A stretch of 64,000 nucleotides of DNA from Sporohalobacter salinus (GCF_016908635.1 NZ_JAFBEG010000005.1:62001-126000), one strand, 5' to 3'. Counted from the first letter of the stretch, positions 44,903-55,208 are shown. Numbers and translations: made by a program. Notes: generated by a model not told the origin, from the letters alone.

Positions 44903-46306
44903 TTATAAAATATATCTACTTAAATCTTTATCTTCTACTATATCGCTTAATTTATTCTGGACATACTCAACATCAATTTCAACACAATCTTCAGAAATTT
45001 CAGGTGCCTCAAAAGAAATATCTTCTAATAATTTTTCTAATACTGTATGAAGTCTACGGGCACCAATATTTTCAGTTTCTTCATTAATCTGGAAAGAAAT
45101 CCTTGCTAATTCTTCTATAGCCCCTTCTGTAAACTCTATCTCCAAATCTTCAATTGTCAATAAAGCCTTATACTGTTTAGTTAAAGCATTCTCAGGCTCT
45201 GTTAGAATAGCTTTAAAGTTTTCTTCAGTTAGATTAGAAAGTTCTACTCTAATTGGAAATCTCCCTTGCAACTCTGGAATTAAATCCTTAGGTTTAGAAA
45301 CATGAAAAGCCCCTGCTGCAATAAAAAAGATATGGTCAGTCTTAACCGCACCATGCTTGGTCATTACTGTAGAACCTTCTACAATTGGAAGAATATCCCG
45401 TTGAACTCCTTCACGAGAAACTTCTGGTCCAGAAGAAGATGTATTATCTCCTGCTACTTTATCTATTTCATCTAAAAAGATAATCCCTGATTCTTCTACT
45501 CGATTAATTGCTTCTGAAGAAACCTCATCCATGTCTATTAATTTCTGTGCTTCCTGTTGCTTTAGAATCTCTCTTGCTTCCTTAATAGATGTTTTTCTTT
45601 CCTTAGTCTGATTAGGAAACATTCCTCCCAATACATCTTGAAAATTAACTCCCATTTCCTCAACACCTGATCCAGAAAAGACTTCAATCATTTGTGAATT
45701 ATTTTCTTCTACTTCAATTTCAATTACCCTATCTTCTAGTTCTCCAGCTCTTAATTTCTCTCTCAATTTTTCTCTTCTTTTCTTTAAACGCTTAAGATGT
45801 TCTTGATCTTCAACTTCATTATCATTATTATCCTCATTATTAAAATTACCGAATAAAGCTCCTAATGGATTGCTATTCTTCTCACTTTCTGGCAATGGTA
45901 ATAATTTGTCTAAGATTCTATCTTCAGCCATCTTTTCCGCTTTGTCCTCAACCTCTTCCATTCTTTCTTTCTTAACCATTCTAATAGCCGTTTGAACTAA
46001 ATCACGAATTATGGATTCTACGTCTCGCCCAACATAACCTACTTCAGTAAATTTGGTCACTTCTACTTTTGCAAACGGAGCCTGAGCTAACTTTGCCAAC
46101 CTTCTGGCTATCTCAGTCTTACCTACCCCTGTAGGACCAATCATCAATATATTTTTAGGCATAATTTCTTCTCTTAATTCAGCTGATAATTGACGTCTAC
46201 GATATCTATTTCTCAAAGCTACTGCTACTGACTTTTTAGCTTCCTGCTGTCCAACTATATATTTATCCAACTTTTCAACGATTTCTCGTGGAGTTAACTC
46301 TTCCAT
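44903..46306 (-). CDS. hslU: ATP-dependent protease ATPase subunit HslU (ClpY)
   Basis: AAA+ unfoldase for HslV. Walker [18 protein letters not shown] near 55-70, an intermediate domain (about 110-240, K/E-rich), Walker [12 protein letters not shown] near 275, sensor residues in GRFPIRVEL, and the C-terminal LSRYIL tail that inserts into HslV. 467 residues. The C-terminal signal ends in Leu as expected. Confidence 0.97.
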   Translation of the reverse strand: MEELTPREIVEKLDKYIVGQQEAKKSVAVALRNRYRRRQLSAELREEIMPKNILMIGPTGVGKTEIARRLAKLAQAPFAKVEVTKFTEVGYVGRDVESIIRDLVQTAIRMVKKERMEEVEDKAEKMAEDRILDKLLPLPESEKNSNPLGALFGNFNNEDNNDNEVEDQEHLKRLKKRREKLREKLRAGELEDRVIEIEVEENNSQMIEVFSGSGVEEMGVNFQDVLGGMFPNQTKERKTSIKEAREILKQQEAQKLIDMDEVSSEAINRVEESGIIFLDEIDKVAGDNTSSSGPEVSREGVQRDILPIVEGSTVMTKHGAVKTDHIFFIAAGAFHVSKPKDLIPELQGRFPIRVELSNLTEENFKAILTEPENALTKQYKALLTIEDLEIEFTEGAIEELARISFQINEETENIGARRLHTVLEKLLEDISFEAPEISEDCVEIDVEYVQNKLSDIVEDKDLSRYIL

Positions 46307-46327
46307 CGACCCAACCCCCTTTAAAAA

Positions 46328-46855
46328 CTAAATTTCTTCTACTGTAATATTATCATTCGTATAAATGCAGATATCAGCTGCAATTTCTAAAGCCTGCTTA
46401 GCTATATCTGCTGGTTCTAAATCAGAATGTTTCAATAAAGCTCTAGTAGCTGCTAAAGCATAAGGACCACCAGAACCAATTGCTGTAACATCATCATCTG
46501 GCTCTATTACATCTCCACTACCTGAAATTACTAATAACTGTTCCTCATTAGCAACAATCAGTAGAGCCTCTAACTTCCGCAACATTTTATCAGTTCGCCA
46601 TTCTTTAGCCAATTCTACCGCTGCCCGCTGCAAATTCCCCTGAAACTCTTCTATCTTAGCTTCAAACTTTTCAAACAAGGTAAAACCATCAGCAGCTGAA
46701 CCAGCAAAACCAGCCAGTACTTCACCATTATATAATCGTCGCACTTTCCTAGCTTTATGTTTCATTACTGTATGTTTCATAGTTACTTGACCATCACCAG
46801 CAATTGCTACTTTTTCACCCTGTTTAACGGCAACTACCGTCGTAGCTTCAAACAT
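46328..46855 (-). CDS. hslV: ATP-dependent protease peptidase subunit HslV (ClpQ)
   Basis: Proteasome-like peptidase. The N-terminus [20 protein letters not shown] includes the Thr-Thr that becomes the catalytic N-terminal Thr after processing, followed by GDGQVTM and the second-strand [12 protein letters not shown]. 175 residues. ATG at 46855 after GGAGGAGG. Bacillus ClpQ is a serine variant; this one looks like a standard threonine form. Confidence 0.96.
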   Translation of the reverse strand: MFEATTVVAVKQGEKVAIAGDGQVTMKHTVMKHKARKVRRLYNGEVLAGFAGSAADGFTLFEKFEAKIEEFQGNLQRAAVELAKEWRTDKMLRKLEALLIVANEEQLLVISGSGDVIEPDDDVTAIGSGGPYALAATRALLKHSDLEPADIAKQALEIAADICIYTNDNITVEEI

Positions 46856-46921
46856 CTTTTTCCTCCTCCTCAACAGATCTCCAATCCAAAATAGGACCTC
46901 TGATTAATTCTCTGACATTTC

Positions 46922-46950
46922 ATGTTATCATATACTCTATCTTTATGCAA
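46922..46950 (-). promoter_or_regulatory. Probable sigma-A promoter of hslV-hslU-codY
   Basis: TTGCAT (46945-46950) and TAACAT (46922-46927), spacer 17, with TG one base before the -10 (extended -10). Lies between topA and hslV, giving a leader of about 60 bases. Confidence 0.55.
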
Positions 46951-46981
46951 GACTGTAAAAAAAATGATAAACTCAGTACGA

Positions 46982-49075
46982 TTAAGCTTCTGTCTCTAGC
47001 TGTTCAGGAGTCGTTTTAAAGTCACATTCTTCATTAGCACATAAATATTCTGTACCACGTTTTTTAGTAGTCTTTTCCATTAAAAAAGCTCCACATTCAG
47101 GACATTTCTCTTCAATTGGCTTATACCAAATCATAAACTCACAATCAGGATAATTACTACACCCGTAAAAAGTACGTCCTTTCTTACTTTTGCGTTGTAC
47201 TACCTCTCCATCCTCACACTCAATACAACCTACTCCCATTTTAATCAAATAAGGTTTAGTGTTCTTGCAATCAGGAAAACCAGGACAAGCTAAAAATTTA
47301 CCATATTTCCCATGTTTAACAATCATATTCTTACCACATTTTTCACAAACTTCATCTGTAACTTCTTTTTCTAGCTCTACTTCTTCCATATTCTCATAAG
47401 CAGAATCTAATCTATCTTTGAATGGAAAATAAAAATCTTTTAGAATTTCTCTCCAATCTTCTTCCCCTTTTTCTATATCATCTAACTGTTGCTCTAACTT
47501 AGCTGTAAATTCAATATCAGTTACATTGGGAAAATGTTCATTTAGAAGGTGATTTACTGTCTTTCCTAATTCAGTAGGTACAAATCGCTTGCCTTCTTTA
47601 TTAACATAACCACGATCCTGAATCGTTCCTACTGTCGGTGCATAAGTACTTGGTCGCCCGATTCCCTTTTTTTCTAAAGTCTTTACTAATTTAGCCTCAG
47701 TATATCTAGCTGGTGGTTTAGTAAAATGTTGCTTAGGTTTAAATTTCATTAATTCAACTTCTGTTCCCTCTTCTAAGTCATCAGGTAGATCTTTATCCTG
47801 CTTTCTATTCTTAAAGGTATCAACAGCTAAATATCCTTTAAATAAAGTTCTAGATCCTGTAGCTCTAAATAAATAATCTCCTGCTTCAATATTAACACTT
47901 AAAGTTTTATAAATAGCTGGACTCATCTGACTGGCAACAAACTTCTCCCAAATTAATTTATAGAGTCGATATTGATCATTATTTAAATAATTCTTAACTT
48001 TTTTTGGAGTTCGAAAAACAGAAGTAGGTCTGATAGCTTCATGTGCATCCTGCGCCCCTGATTTCACTTTATACTTCTTAGCTTCTTTTGGTCGATACTT
48101 AGAACCAAAGTTATCTTCAATAAACTTTCTAGTATCTTGCTCAGCCTCTTTAGAAATCCGAGTAGAATCAGTTCGAATATAAGTAATTAAACCAACTGTT
48201 CCCTCAGGTCCCAAATCAAGACCTTCATATAGCTGCTGAGCAATAAACATAGTCTTTTTAGCACTAAAATTCAAGCTACTAGCAGCCCGTTGTTGAAGAC
48301 TACTAGTTGTCAACGGCGGAGCTGGATTATTTCGACGTTTACGCTCTTTTATCTTGTTAATTGTAAAGCCATTCTTTTTAGCTTCTGCAATTACTTCATC
48401 AGTCTCTTTTTTATTACTTAATTTAAATTTCTTATTATTGATCCGATGTAATTTAGCTTCAAACTGCTGTTTGCTTTCAGTCTGCAAATCAACTGCAAGA
48501 GACCAATACTCTTCTGGTTCAAAATCTTCAATTTCTTTTTCTCGTTGACAAATAATCTTAACTGCTACTGACTGAACACGTCCTGCACTTAAACCTCTTC
48601 TTACTTTCTTCCATAATAACGGACTCAATTTATAACCTACTAATCTATCTAACAATCTTCTTGCCTGCTGGGCATCAACTCGATCATGATCTATTGACCG
48701 AGGATTTTCAATAGCTTGTTGAATAGCATTTTCAGTAATTTCGTTAAATTCAATTCGACATTTAGACTCATTATCTAATTTTAAAGCCCGGCTTAGATGC
48801 CAGGAAATTGCTTCACCTTCACGATCAGGGTCAGTAGCTAAAAAGATATTATCATTCTTTTTAGCAGCCTTCCGCAATTTTTTCAATACGTCACCTTTCC
48901 CCCTGATAGTTATATATTTCGGTTCAAACTCCTCTTCAACATTGATTCCTAATTGACTTTTGGGCAAATCAATCACATGCCCCATTGATGCCTCTACATT
49001 AAAATCTTTACCTAAAAATTTATTTATTGTCTTTGCCTTTGCTGGAGATTCTACAATTACTAAATTTTCAGCCAT
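46982..49075 (-). CDS. topA: DNA topoisomerase I
   Basis: Type IA topoisomerase relaxing negative supercoils. Toprim begins LVIVESPAKAKTI and includes ATDPDREGEAISWHL; the active-site Tyr is in GLITYIRTDSTRIS near 300. The C-terminus has three zinc-ribbon Topo_C4 units (CEKCGKNM...C, CIECEDGE...C, CPECGAFL...C). 697 residues. ATG at 49075. trmFO and xerC, which lie between topA and hslV in Bacillus, are absent. Confidence 0.98.
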   Translation of the reverse strand: MAENLVIVESPAKAKTINKFLGKDFNVEASMGHVIDLPKSQLGINVEEEFEPKYITIRGKGDVLKKLRKAAKKNDNIFLATDPDREGEAISWHLSRALKLDNESKCRIEFNEITENAIQQAIENPRSIDHDRVDAQQARRLLDRLVGYKLSPLLWKKVRRGLSAGRVQSVAVKIICQREKEIEDFEPEEYWSLAVDLQTESKQQFEAKLHRINNKKFKLSNKKETDEVIAEAKKNGFTINKIKERKRRNNPAPPLTTSSLQQRAASSLNFSAKKTMFIAQQLYEGLDLGPEGTVGLITYIRTDSTRISKEAEQDTRKFIEDNFGSKYRPKEAKKYKVKSGAQDAHEAIRPTSVFRTPKKVKNYLNNDQYRLYKLIWEKFVASQMSPAIYKTLSVNIEAGDYLFRATGSRTLFKGYLAVDTFKNRKQDKDLPDDLEEGTEVELMKFKPKQHFTKPPARYTEAKLVKTLEKKGIGRPSTYAPTVGTIQDRGYVNKEGKRFVPTELGKTVNHLLNEHFPNVTDIEFTAKLEQQLDDIEKGEEDWREILKDFYFPFKDRLDSAYENMEEVELEKEVTDEVCEKCGKNMIVKHGKYGKFLACPGFPDCKNTKPYLIKMGVGCIECEDGEVVQRKSKKGRTFYGCSNYPDCEFMIWYKPIEEKCPECGAFLMEKTTKKRGTEYLCANEECDFKTTPEQLETEA

Positions 49076-49108
49076 AATCCATCCACCCCCAAAACCAATT
49101 CTATATCA

Positions 49109-49603
49109 TTAATTAATATACTGTTTGTGCTCACTATTAATTGATTCAAATTCTGGCGAATTTTCAATGATTACAGATAATCTAGTCGGATCATCAATTA
49201 CTTTACTCAAAATCTTCCATAGACTCTTTAATCCTAATTCTCTCTTTTTAATATGAACCGACTTCTCTAAAAGCTCTTCTAATTCATCATCACTAATTAA
49301 ACCTAAACTGGATAATCTAAGCAACACACCTTGAGCTGAAACAGATAATTTAAATCTTTCTCTTATATCTAATATCCTCTGTGACTTTTTGAATTTAAAT
49401 TCATCATTACTATCTTCAGCTCCATTTTCTTCATTATATACATCAGAAGAAAAGATTAATTCAAAAGCAGTATCTATATCAGCAATTTCATAACCTTGGC
49501 TAACTAAATTTTCTACTAACTGCTCCTCATTTTCAATTATATCTTCATTATGCATAATTTGCTTTACCAGATAACTTACAATTTCAATTACATTCTCATT
49601 CAT
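49109..49603 (-). CDS. smg: Smg/DUF494 family protein
   Basis: 164 residues. ENVIEIVSYLVKQIMHNED, an internal helical region and GVLLRLSSLGLISDDELEEL match DUF494. Smg often sits beside dprA and topA, as here, but its function is unknown. ATG at 49603; leader of about 75 bases contains a CTAGGT/ACCTAG stem near 49610-49640. Confidence 0.85.
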   Translation of the reverse strand: MNENVIEIVSYLVKQIMHNEDIIENEEQLVENLVSQGYEIADIDTAFELIFSSDVYNEENGAEDSNDEFKFKKSQRILDIRERFKLSVSAQGVLLRLSSLGLISDDELEELLEKSVHIKKRELGLKSLWKILSKVIDDPTRLSVIIENSPEFESINSEHKQYIN

Positions 49604-49683
49604 AAGAAGCCTAGGTGATAGCTATAACAGCTTACCTAGTCCCTCCCCTCTATATTTAAAATACTTTCCTTAACATTTACTAT

Positions 49684-49712
49684 ATTATATGAGTTTTTAC
49701 TTGGTTTGTAAA
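49684..49712 (-). promoter_or_regulatory. Sigma-A promoter of smg-topA
   Basis: TTTACA (49707-49712) and TATAAT (49684-49689), spacer 17, on the minus strand between dprA and smg. Confidence 0.75.
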
Positions 49713-49750
49713 ACACATTATAAAAATTTTTAATTAATTTGTAAACCTCT

Positions 49751-50854
49751 TTACCTTTTTAATTTAAATCTATTACCTGATAATTGTATAATTAATCCTT
49801 TAATTTCTAATTTTAAAAGTATTGAATTTAACTGGCTAGCTGAAAAATTCACAGAATCCAAAAGCTTATCAAACTCCTGAGGATTAGATTTAATTTTATC
49901 ATAAACCTCAGCTTCTTGCGAAGATAAATCTATTTTTGTTTCTTCTTTTAATTCTTTTTCTGTCTTTCCTATTACTTCCAACCAACTATCTAAAGGTAAT
50001 TCAGTCAAAATATCATCTATAGTCTGAACCAATTTCGCTCCTGTCTGAATCAAACTATTAGTTCCAATACTTTGGTCTTTAGTAATATCACCAGGAATAG
50101 CAAATACTTCTCTCCCTTGATTCAAAGCCAAATTAGCTGTAATCAGTGAACCACTCTTTTTAGCAGCTTCTACTACTATTGTTCCTAAACTCAATCCGCT
50201 AATAATTCTGTTTCGCTGCGGAAAATTATTACCATGAGGAGCAGTCCCTAAAGGAAAAGAAGAAATTACAGCCCCTGATTTTTCAATCTCAGTTACTAGT
50301 TCATCATTCTCTGGAGGATAAATCACATCAATTCCGGAACCTAAAACTGCAATTGTTCTTCCATACTTTAATGATCCCTGATGAGCGGAAGTATCTATCC
50401 CACGGGCTAAGCCGCTAACAATAGTAAACCCCTGATCAGCTAAACTAGCTGCCAATCTATTGGCAACTTTCCGTCCGTATGCAGTACACTTTCTTGAACC
50501 AACAATAGATAAACTAATCAGATCCTGAAAAGATAACTCCCCCTTATAAAAGATAACTGGTGGAGGATCATAGATCTTCTTTAATAAAAAAGGATAATCT
50601 TCATCAGCAAGAGTTATATACTTAACTCCTACTTTCTCTATTCTTTCCAATTTATAATCTAAATTAATTTTTTCTCTATCCTTAATTATATGCTGACTTC
50701 TTTTCTTTCCAATTAATTTAACCTTACATAATTCAGTCTGACTAGCCTTCCAGATAGCTTCCGCATCTCCAAAATAATCTAACAAGTTCTTTATTATTCT
50801 AGGGCCTAATCCTTGTAAATTAATCAAGCCTAACCAGTACTTTCTCTTATCCAT
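49751..50854 (-). CDS. dprA: DNA-processing protein DprA (Smf)
   Basis: Loads RecA on incoming single-stranded DNA during natural transformation. Helical N-terminal domain (NLQGLGPRIIKNLLDYFGD), Rossmann core with SIVGSRKCTAYGRKVA, SGLARGIDTSAHQGSL and GSLITANLALNQGREVFAIP, and a short C-terminal winged-helix-like tail. About 367 residues. ATG at 50854 after GGTGAT; ATG at 50869 has no clear ribosome site. Next to comM, so competence or DNA-uptake functions cluster here. Confidence 0.95.
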   Translation of the reverse strand: MDKRKYWLGLINLQGLGPRIIKNLLDYFGDAEAIWKASQTELCKVKLIGKKRSQHIIKDREKINLDYKLERIEKVGVKYITLADEDYPFLLKKIYDPPPVIFYKGELSFQDLISLSIVGSRKCTAYGRKVANRLAASLADQGFTIVSGLARGIDTSAHQGSLKYGRTIAVLGSGIDVIYPPENDELVTEIEKSGAVISSFPLGTAPHGNNFPQRNRIISGLSLGTIVVEAAKKSGSLITANLALNQGREVFAIPGDITKDQSIGTNSLIQTGAKLVQTIDDILTELPLDSWLEVIGKTEKELKEETKIDLSSQEAEVYDKIKSNPQEFDKLLDSVNFSASQLNSILLKLEIKGLIIQLSGNRFKLKR

Positions 50855-50895
50855 AGTTAATATCACCATCTAGTTAATTATGTATTAATTCCACT

Positions 50896-50910
50896 AGTTA
50901 TCTGAAAATT
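50896..50910. promoter_or_regulatory. Candidate CodY box upstream of dprA
   Basis: The 15-mer AGTTATCTGAAAATT matches 13 of 15 positions of the CodY consensus AATTTTCWGAAAATT. It sits about 42 bases upstream of the dprA start, between comM and dprA, and codY is encoded in this window. AT-rich DNA gives such matches by chance, so support is limited. Confidence 0.35.
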
Positions 50911-50954
50911 CCTTCTTTTATATTTGAAGTTCAAAAATTTATTAAAACTAAACC

Positions 50955-52484
50955 TTAATTAGCAAATAACTTCCGATCTAAATCTCGATACTGAATTGCC
51001 TCGGCTATATGATCCGCCTCAATCTTATCTTTCTGATCTAAATCAGCTATAGTTCGACCTAATTTTAAAATTCTATCATAAGCTCTTGCACTTAAATTCA
51101 ATCTATCAATAGCTTGTTTCAATAATTCTTTACTATCTGAAGTTAAAATACAATATTCTTCAAGCAAATTACCATTCATTTCAGCATTACAAGTAATAGT
51201 ATATTTCTGAAAACGGTCATATTGAATCTTTCGAGCTTTATTAACCCTCTTTCTAATTTCAGCTGAAGTTTCTCCAGTAGAAGAACTAGAAATAACTTCT
51301 GCTTCTAATCTAGATACTTCAATATGTATATCAATTCTATCCAGCAATGGGCCTGAAACCTTATTGCGATATCTCTCCACTTGTCGATGACTACAACTAC
51401 ACTCCTGTTTAGAATCTCCATAAAAACCACAAGGACAAGGATTCATAGCAGCGATTAACATTATGTTAGCTGGATAGGTTAATGTTGTTAACGATCTAGA
51501 AATAGTCACTTCTCTTTCCTCTAATGGCTGGCGTAGAACCTCCAAGACATTACGATTAAATTCAGGTAATTCATCTAAAAATAAGACCCCATGGTGAGCT
51601 AAACTAACTTCACCAGGCTGAGGAATCCTCCCTCCACCTATCATTCCAGCATTAGAAGTAGTATGATGAGGGTCTCTAAAGGGACGTCTATTAATCAAAG
51701 ACTTATCTTTAGGTAACAAACCAACTATACTATATATCTTTGTTAATTCTATAGCTTCTTTTAAAGTTAAATCAGGCAAAATAGTAGGAAATCTTTTTGC
51801 CAACATAGTTTTACCCGAACCAGGAGGACCGATCATAATTACATTGTGACCTCCTGCAGCCGCTACTTCTAAAGCACGCTTAGCAGCCTGTTGCCCCTTT
51901 ACTTCATCAAAATCAATTCTATACTCTGGAGTTAAATCTAATTGATAATCTTCATTAATTATAGAATTTAATTCTTTATTATTTAAAAAATCTATTGTTT
52001 CTTCTAAAGATGTAACAGGAATAACTTCAATCCCCTCAACTACTGCTGCTTCATTAGCATTATTTTCAGGTAAAATTATTCCCTTTTTTTCTTCATCTTT
52101 GGCAGTTAAAGCCATTGGTAGCGCTCCATTAATTTCTCTTACTTCACCATTTAGCGATAATTCTCCAACCAAAACATATTCCGACAACTCAGTTATATCT
52201 ACTAATTCTTGAGCCGCTAAAATTCCAATAGCTAATGGAAGGTCATATATTGCTCCTTCTTTCTTTATATCAGCTGGTGCTAAATTAACTGTAATCCGCT
52301 TAACAGGAAAATTAAAACCAGAGTTCTTAATTGCTGCTCTAACTCTTTGACGAGATTCTTTGACTACTGTATTAGGTAATCCTACTAAATTAAAACTAGG
52401 TAGCCCCTGAGATAAATCTATCTCTACATCAACTAAGTAGGCTTCTACTCCCAATACTGCACTACTAATTACTTTAGAAATCAT
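50955..52484 (-). CDS. comM: YifB/ComM family Mg-chelatase-like AAA+ ATPase
   Basis: ComM-type helicase promoting branch migration during transformation in other bacteria. N-terminal Lon-like domain (LVDVEIDLSQGLPSFNLVGL), Walker A VIMIGPPGSGKTMLAKRF near 215, VLFLDELPEFNRNVLEVLRQ as Walker B, a Cys cluster NPCPCGFYGDSKQECSC (possible zinc site), and a C-terminal domain with LSARAYDRILKLGRTIADL. 509 residues. ATG at 52484 after AGGAAG. Confidence 0.95.
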   Translation of the reverse strand: MISKVISSAVLGVEAYLVDVEIDLSQGLPSFNLVGLPNTVVKESRQRVRAAIKNSGFNFPVKRITVNLAPADIKKEGAIYDLPLAIGILAAQELVDITELSEYVLVGELSLNGEVREINGALPMALTAKDEEKKGIILPENNANEAAVVEGIEVIPVTSLEETIDFLNNKELNSIINEDYQLDLTPEYRIDFDEVKGQQAAKRALEVAAAGGHNVIMIGPPGSGKTMLAKRFPTILPDLTLKEAIELTKIYSIVGLLPKDKSLINRRPFRDPHHTTSNAGMIGGGRIPQPGEVSLAHHGVLFLDELPEFNRNVLEVLRQPLEEREVTISRSLTTLTYPANIMLIAAMNPCPCGFYGDSKQECSCSHRQVERYRNKVSGPLLDRIDIHIEVSRLEAEVISSSSTGETSAEIRKRVNKARKIQYDRFQKYTITCNAEMNGNLLEEYCILTSDSKELLKQAIDRLNLSARAYDRILKLGRTIADLDQKDKIEADHIAEAIQYRDLDRKLFAN

Positions 52485-52511
52485 ATTTGAACTTCCTTTC
52501 TAAGCTAAACT

Positions 52512-52874
52512 CTAAGTCAGAAAAGCATTCTCTATATGTGAAATCTGATAATTATCTTGATTATGATATAAAATCCCAACAACATCGAACCTATAGTCTA
52601 CCCCTTCTTTTGGATGTTGGCTAATATAATATCGAGCAACTTGCTGTAACTTCTGTCTTTTATGATAATTAACCTCTTCTCTGGGATGACCAAATTTAAA
52701 ATTCTGTTTTGTCTTTACTTCTACAAAAATCAAATAGTTAGCTTTAGCTGCTATAATATCTAGTTCACCAATTCGACAGGTATAATTTCTTTTAATAATA
52801 TCATAACCGGTATTTTTTAAATATCTAGTAGCTAATTCTTCTCCTAATTTTCCTAATTCTTGTTTTCCAATCAT
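52512..52874 (-). CDS. yraN: UPF0102 family protein YraN
   Basis: Small predicted endonuclease-like protein of the Holliday-junction-resolvase fold family. GKLGEELATRYLKNTGYDII, RIGELDIIA and FVEVKTKQN (the E..D..ExK nuclease-like core) are present. 120 residues. ATG at 52874, five bases after AGGTGG. Usual neighbour of comM and rnhB. The 233 noncoding bases upstream hold no convincing promoter or RNA. Confidence 0.92.
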   Translation of the reverse strand: MIGKQELGKLGEELATRYLKNTGYDIIKRNYTCRIGELDIIAAKANYLIFVEVKTKQNFKFGHPREEVNYHKRQKLQQVARYYISQHPKEGVDYRFDVVGILYHNQDNYQISHIENAFLT

Positions 52875-53107
52875 TACCTCCACCTCTTCATGTGATATAA
52901 TTCTATTAAATCAATTTATTTCCTGCAACTAGTAAAAAATATTTAAATTTAACAGTTTACACCTAATATAATAAGAAGAAAGAAACATTTGAACGTATGA
53001 AACGAAACTGAAGAATTAGAAGTCTATGTCCTCTTAATATGCACTTTACTACTTCCTAAGTAATGGGAGGAGCAACAGAAATTCTAGCTTACGGAACAGC
53101 AGTAAAA

Positions 53108-53159
53108 TTAAAGAAAAATAAAAAAGTTATATCTATTCCTAACAGAGTAGATATAACTT
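53108..53159 (-). terminator. Strong intrinsic terminator
   Basis: A perfect 12-bp stem (53124-53135 with 53148-53159), 12-base loop, then TTTTTTATTTTTC on the minus strand. Ends the lepB-rbgA-rnhB unit directly at the stop codon of the small downstream gene. Confidence 0.93.
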
Positions 53160-53395
53160 CAAACTCGTACATCTATTGAATTTTCGCCAAGTTCCCCATC
53201 ATAACTTCGGTTTAACACCTTGAGAATAACAGTATTCTTATACCTCCCTTTCACTTGTACTCTAACTTTCTCCCCTACTTCTAATTCGGCTAAAACTCTA
53301 GCTTCCAAAGCATAATGCCCAAAATTAATCACTGCTGTCTTCTCCTTTACCTCAAGAACTATTCCATTCAGAATATCTCCTTGTTTTAATTTCAT
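53159..53395 (-). CDS. Small beta-rich protein of unknown function
   Basis: 78 residues. LKQGDILNGIVLEVKEKTAV, EARVLAELEVGEKVRVQVKG and a C-terminal polar tail suggest an OB- or S1-like beta barrel. Same place as Bacillus YlqG, downstream of rnhB, but I cannot claim orthology. ATG at 53395 after GGTGAAA. The short size and position before a strong terminator support a real gene. Confidence 0.7.
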   Translation of the reverse strand: MKLKQGDILNGIVLEVKEKTAVINFGHYALEARVLAELEVGEKVRVQVKGRYKNTVILKVLNRSYDGELGENSIDVRV

Positions 53396-53400
53396 TTATT

Positions 53401-54348
53401 TCACCTTAACTCTCGCTTTCGCTGTAAAAATATATTACGCAGCTCTTTTAATTCAAACTCCGATAATAAATCAACACATTCTTTTACACTAACAGCAATT
53501 GATTCTAATTGATCAATTGCTTCAGCATTCTTTAATCCCTTTTCAAATAGATAATAGTCTTTACTTAAAGCTGCTTCTCTTACTTTGCTAAAGGAATATC
53601 TATGTATTGAACAAGGACCATACTTTTCTAAGGCATCAATATGACTAGCAGTACCATAACCTTTATGTTGGGCAAAATTATATTCTGGATATTCCTTATC
53701 ATACTCTACTAACATGCGATCTCGAGTTACTTTGGCAATAATTGATGCTGCAGCTATTGAAATACTTCGAGCATCCCCATCAACTATTTTTTGCTGTCTA
53801 ATTTCAATTTCTGGAATCTCCTCTCCATCAACTAGAAGATAATCAGGAGTTTTATCTAAATTCAAAATTGCTTTTCGCATTGCTTGATAATTAGCATTGC
53901 GAATATTGATATCATCTATACAATCAGAATCAACAATCCCAACTCCTATATCCAATGCTTCTTTCTGTAATTCTGCAAAAAATTCTTCTCTTTTCTCTTC
54001 AGATAACTGTTTGGAATCATTCAATCCCGGCATAAATATATCCTTTGGTAGAATAACTACTGATGCTACTACCGGACCAGCTAATGGACCACGACCTGCT
54101 TCATCCACACCGCCAATTAATCGATAGCCTCTATTAACTAAATCATCTTCAAACCGCTTCATTTTATAAAACTTTTTTCGCTTTTTAGCAGCCCGCTTTT
54201 TCCTACGCTCACAACGCTTAGCTAACTGCCGAACTCCTTTTCGTGAATCAGCTATTAATTCAGCTATCAACTCATCAGATATAGCTTTCAGTTCCATACT
54301 CTTTAATTCGCTCTTAATCTCTTTTATAGTCATTTCCTCCAATTGCAT
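53401..54348 (-). CDS. rnhB: Ribonuclease HII
   Basis: Removes ribonucleotides and RNA primers from DNA. Catalytic DEAGRG near residue 80 (LIGGVDEAGRGPLAGPVVAS), the third acid in ILPKD...DYLLVDG, and HKGYGTASHIDALEKYGPC. The 75-residue N-terminal extension is of the Bacillus type; the C-terminus runs about 45 residues beyond the usual end (AEAIDQLESIAVSV...), giving 315 residues. ATG at 54348 after GGAG. Confidence 0.96.
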   Translation of the reverse strand: MQLEEMTIKEIKSELKSMELKAISDELIAELIADSRKGVRQLAKRCERRKKRAAKKRKKFYKMKRFEDDLVNRGYRLIGGVDEAGRGPLAGPVVASVVILPKDIFMPGLNDSKQLSEEKREEFFAELQKEALDIGVGIVDSDCIDDINIRNANYQAMRKAILNLDKTPDYLLVDGEEIPEIEIRQQKIVDGDARSISIAAASIIAKVTRDRMLVEYDKEYPEYNFAQHKGYGTASHIDALEKYGPCSIHRYSFSKVREAALSKDYYLFEKGLKNAEAIDQLESIAVSVKECVDLLSEFELKELRNIFLQRKRELR

Positions 54349-54365
54349 AGTAACTTCACTCCAAA

Positions 54366-55208
54366 TTAATTACTAGATATCTCTAAACTAATTCTACCTA
54401 ACTTTCCAGATTTAAATTCATTTAAAATTATATTTCCTGTCCTTTCGCGATCAATCTTACCACCAGACATTAGACAGCCGCGCCTGCGTCCTATATCTTC
54501 CATTAATTCTAAAGTATCATTATTAACCTGAGATAAATCAAACTGCTCTTCTAGAGTATCAGAAATTATATCTTTCAATACTTTAAGCAATTTATAACCA
54601 ACTAATTCTGAATCATATAATTCTTCTTTTACAGCACCAGTAGCTGCTAATTTAAAACTAATCTCCTCGTCATCAATCCTTGGCCATAAAATTCCAGGAG
54701 TATCAAGCAATTCAAGATCCTTTCGCATCTTAATCCATTGCTGACCACGAGTAACCCCTGGTTTATTTCCAGTCTTTACACTACCATACTCACAAAGTTG
54801 ATTAATTAATTGCGACTTTCCTACATTGGGAACTCCAATAATCATCAGTCGAATAGGTTTCTTTCGCCTTCCCTGCCGTTTTAACTGGTTCAATTTGTCT
54901 GACATTAAATTCTTTACCTTACTTATCATTAGATTAATTCGCTGACCATTAAGAGAATTGATAGCGACTGTTGGTGCCTCTTCACTTAATCTCTTAACCC
55001 AAATATCAGTTATCTTTTTATCAGCTAAATCCATCTTATTTAAAACAATAACCTTCTTCTTATCCCCAATTAAACTATCAAATTTTGGATTACGACTGCT
55101 AAAAGGAATACGTGCATCTAAAAGTTCAATCACAACATCTACTACCTTCAAGTTCTCTTTCAGCTTTTCTTTTGCTTTAGCCATATGGCCAGGATACCAA
55201 TTTATCAT
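54366..55208 (-). CDS. rbgA: Ribosome biogenesis GTPase RbgA (YlqF)
   Basis: Circularly permuted GTPase for late 50S assembly. Order G4 (VLNKMDLAD), G1 (IGVPNVGKSQLINQL), G2/G3 (KPGVTRGQQWIKM, LLDTPGILWP) is the permuted arrangement. Opens with MINWYPGHMAKAKEKLKENL, the family N-terminus. 280 residues. Conserved next to rplS in Firmicutes. Confidence 0.97.
   Translation of the reverse strand: MINWYPGHMAKAKEKLKENLKVVDVVIELLDARIPFSSRNPKFDSLIGDKKKVIVLNKMDLADKKITDIWVKRLSEEAPTVAINSLNGQRINLMISKVKNLMSDKLNQLKRQGRRKKPIRLMIIGVPNVGKSQLINQLCEYGSVKTGNKPGVTRGQQWIKMRKDLELLDTPGILWPRIDDEEISFKLAATGAVKEELYDSELVGYKLLKVLKDIISDTLEEQFDLSQVNNDTLELMEDIGRRRGCLMSGGKIDRERTGNIILNEFKSGKLGRISLEISSN

Noticed and set aside
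53063-53179. Plus-strand frame of 38 codons starting after GGGAG-like context (MGGATEILAYGTAV...)
   Set aside because: It runs through the minus-strand terminator and into the end of the small gene; the K/N-rich second half is just the terminator's A tract and stem. A gene remnant remains possible for the first 14 codons, but nothing else supports it.
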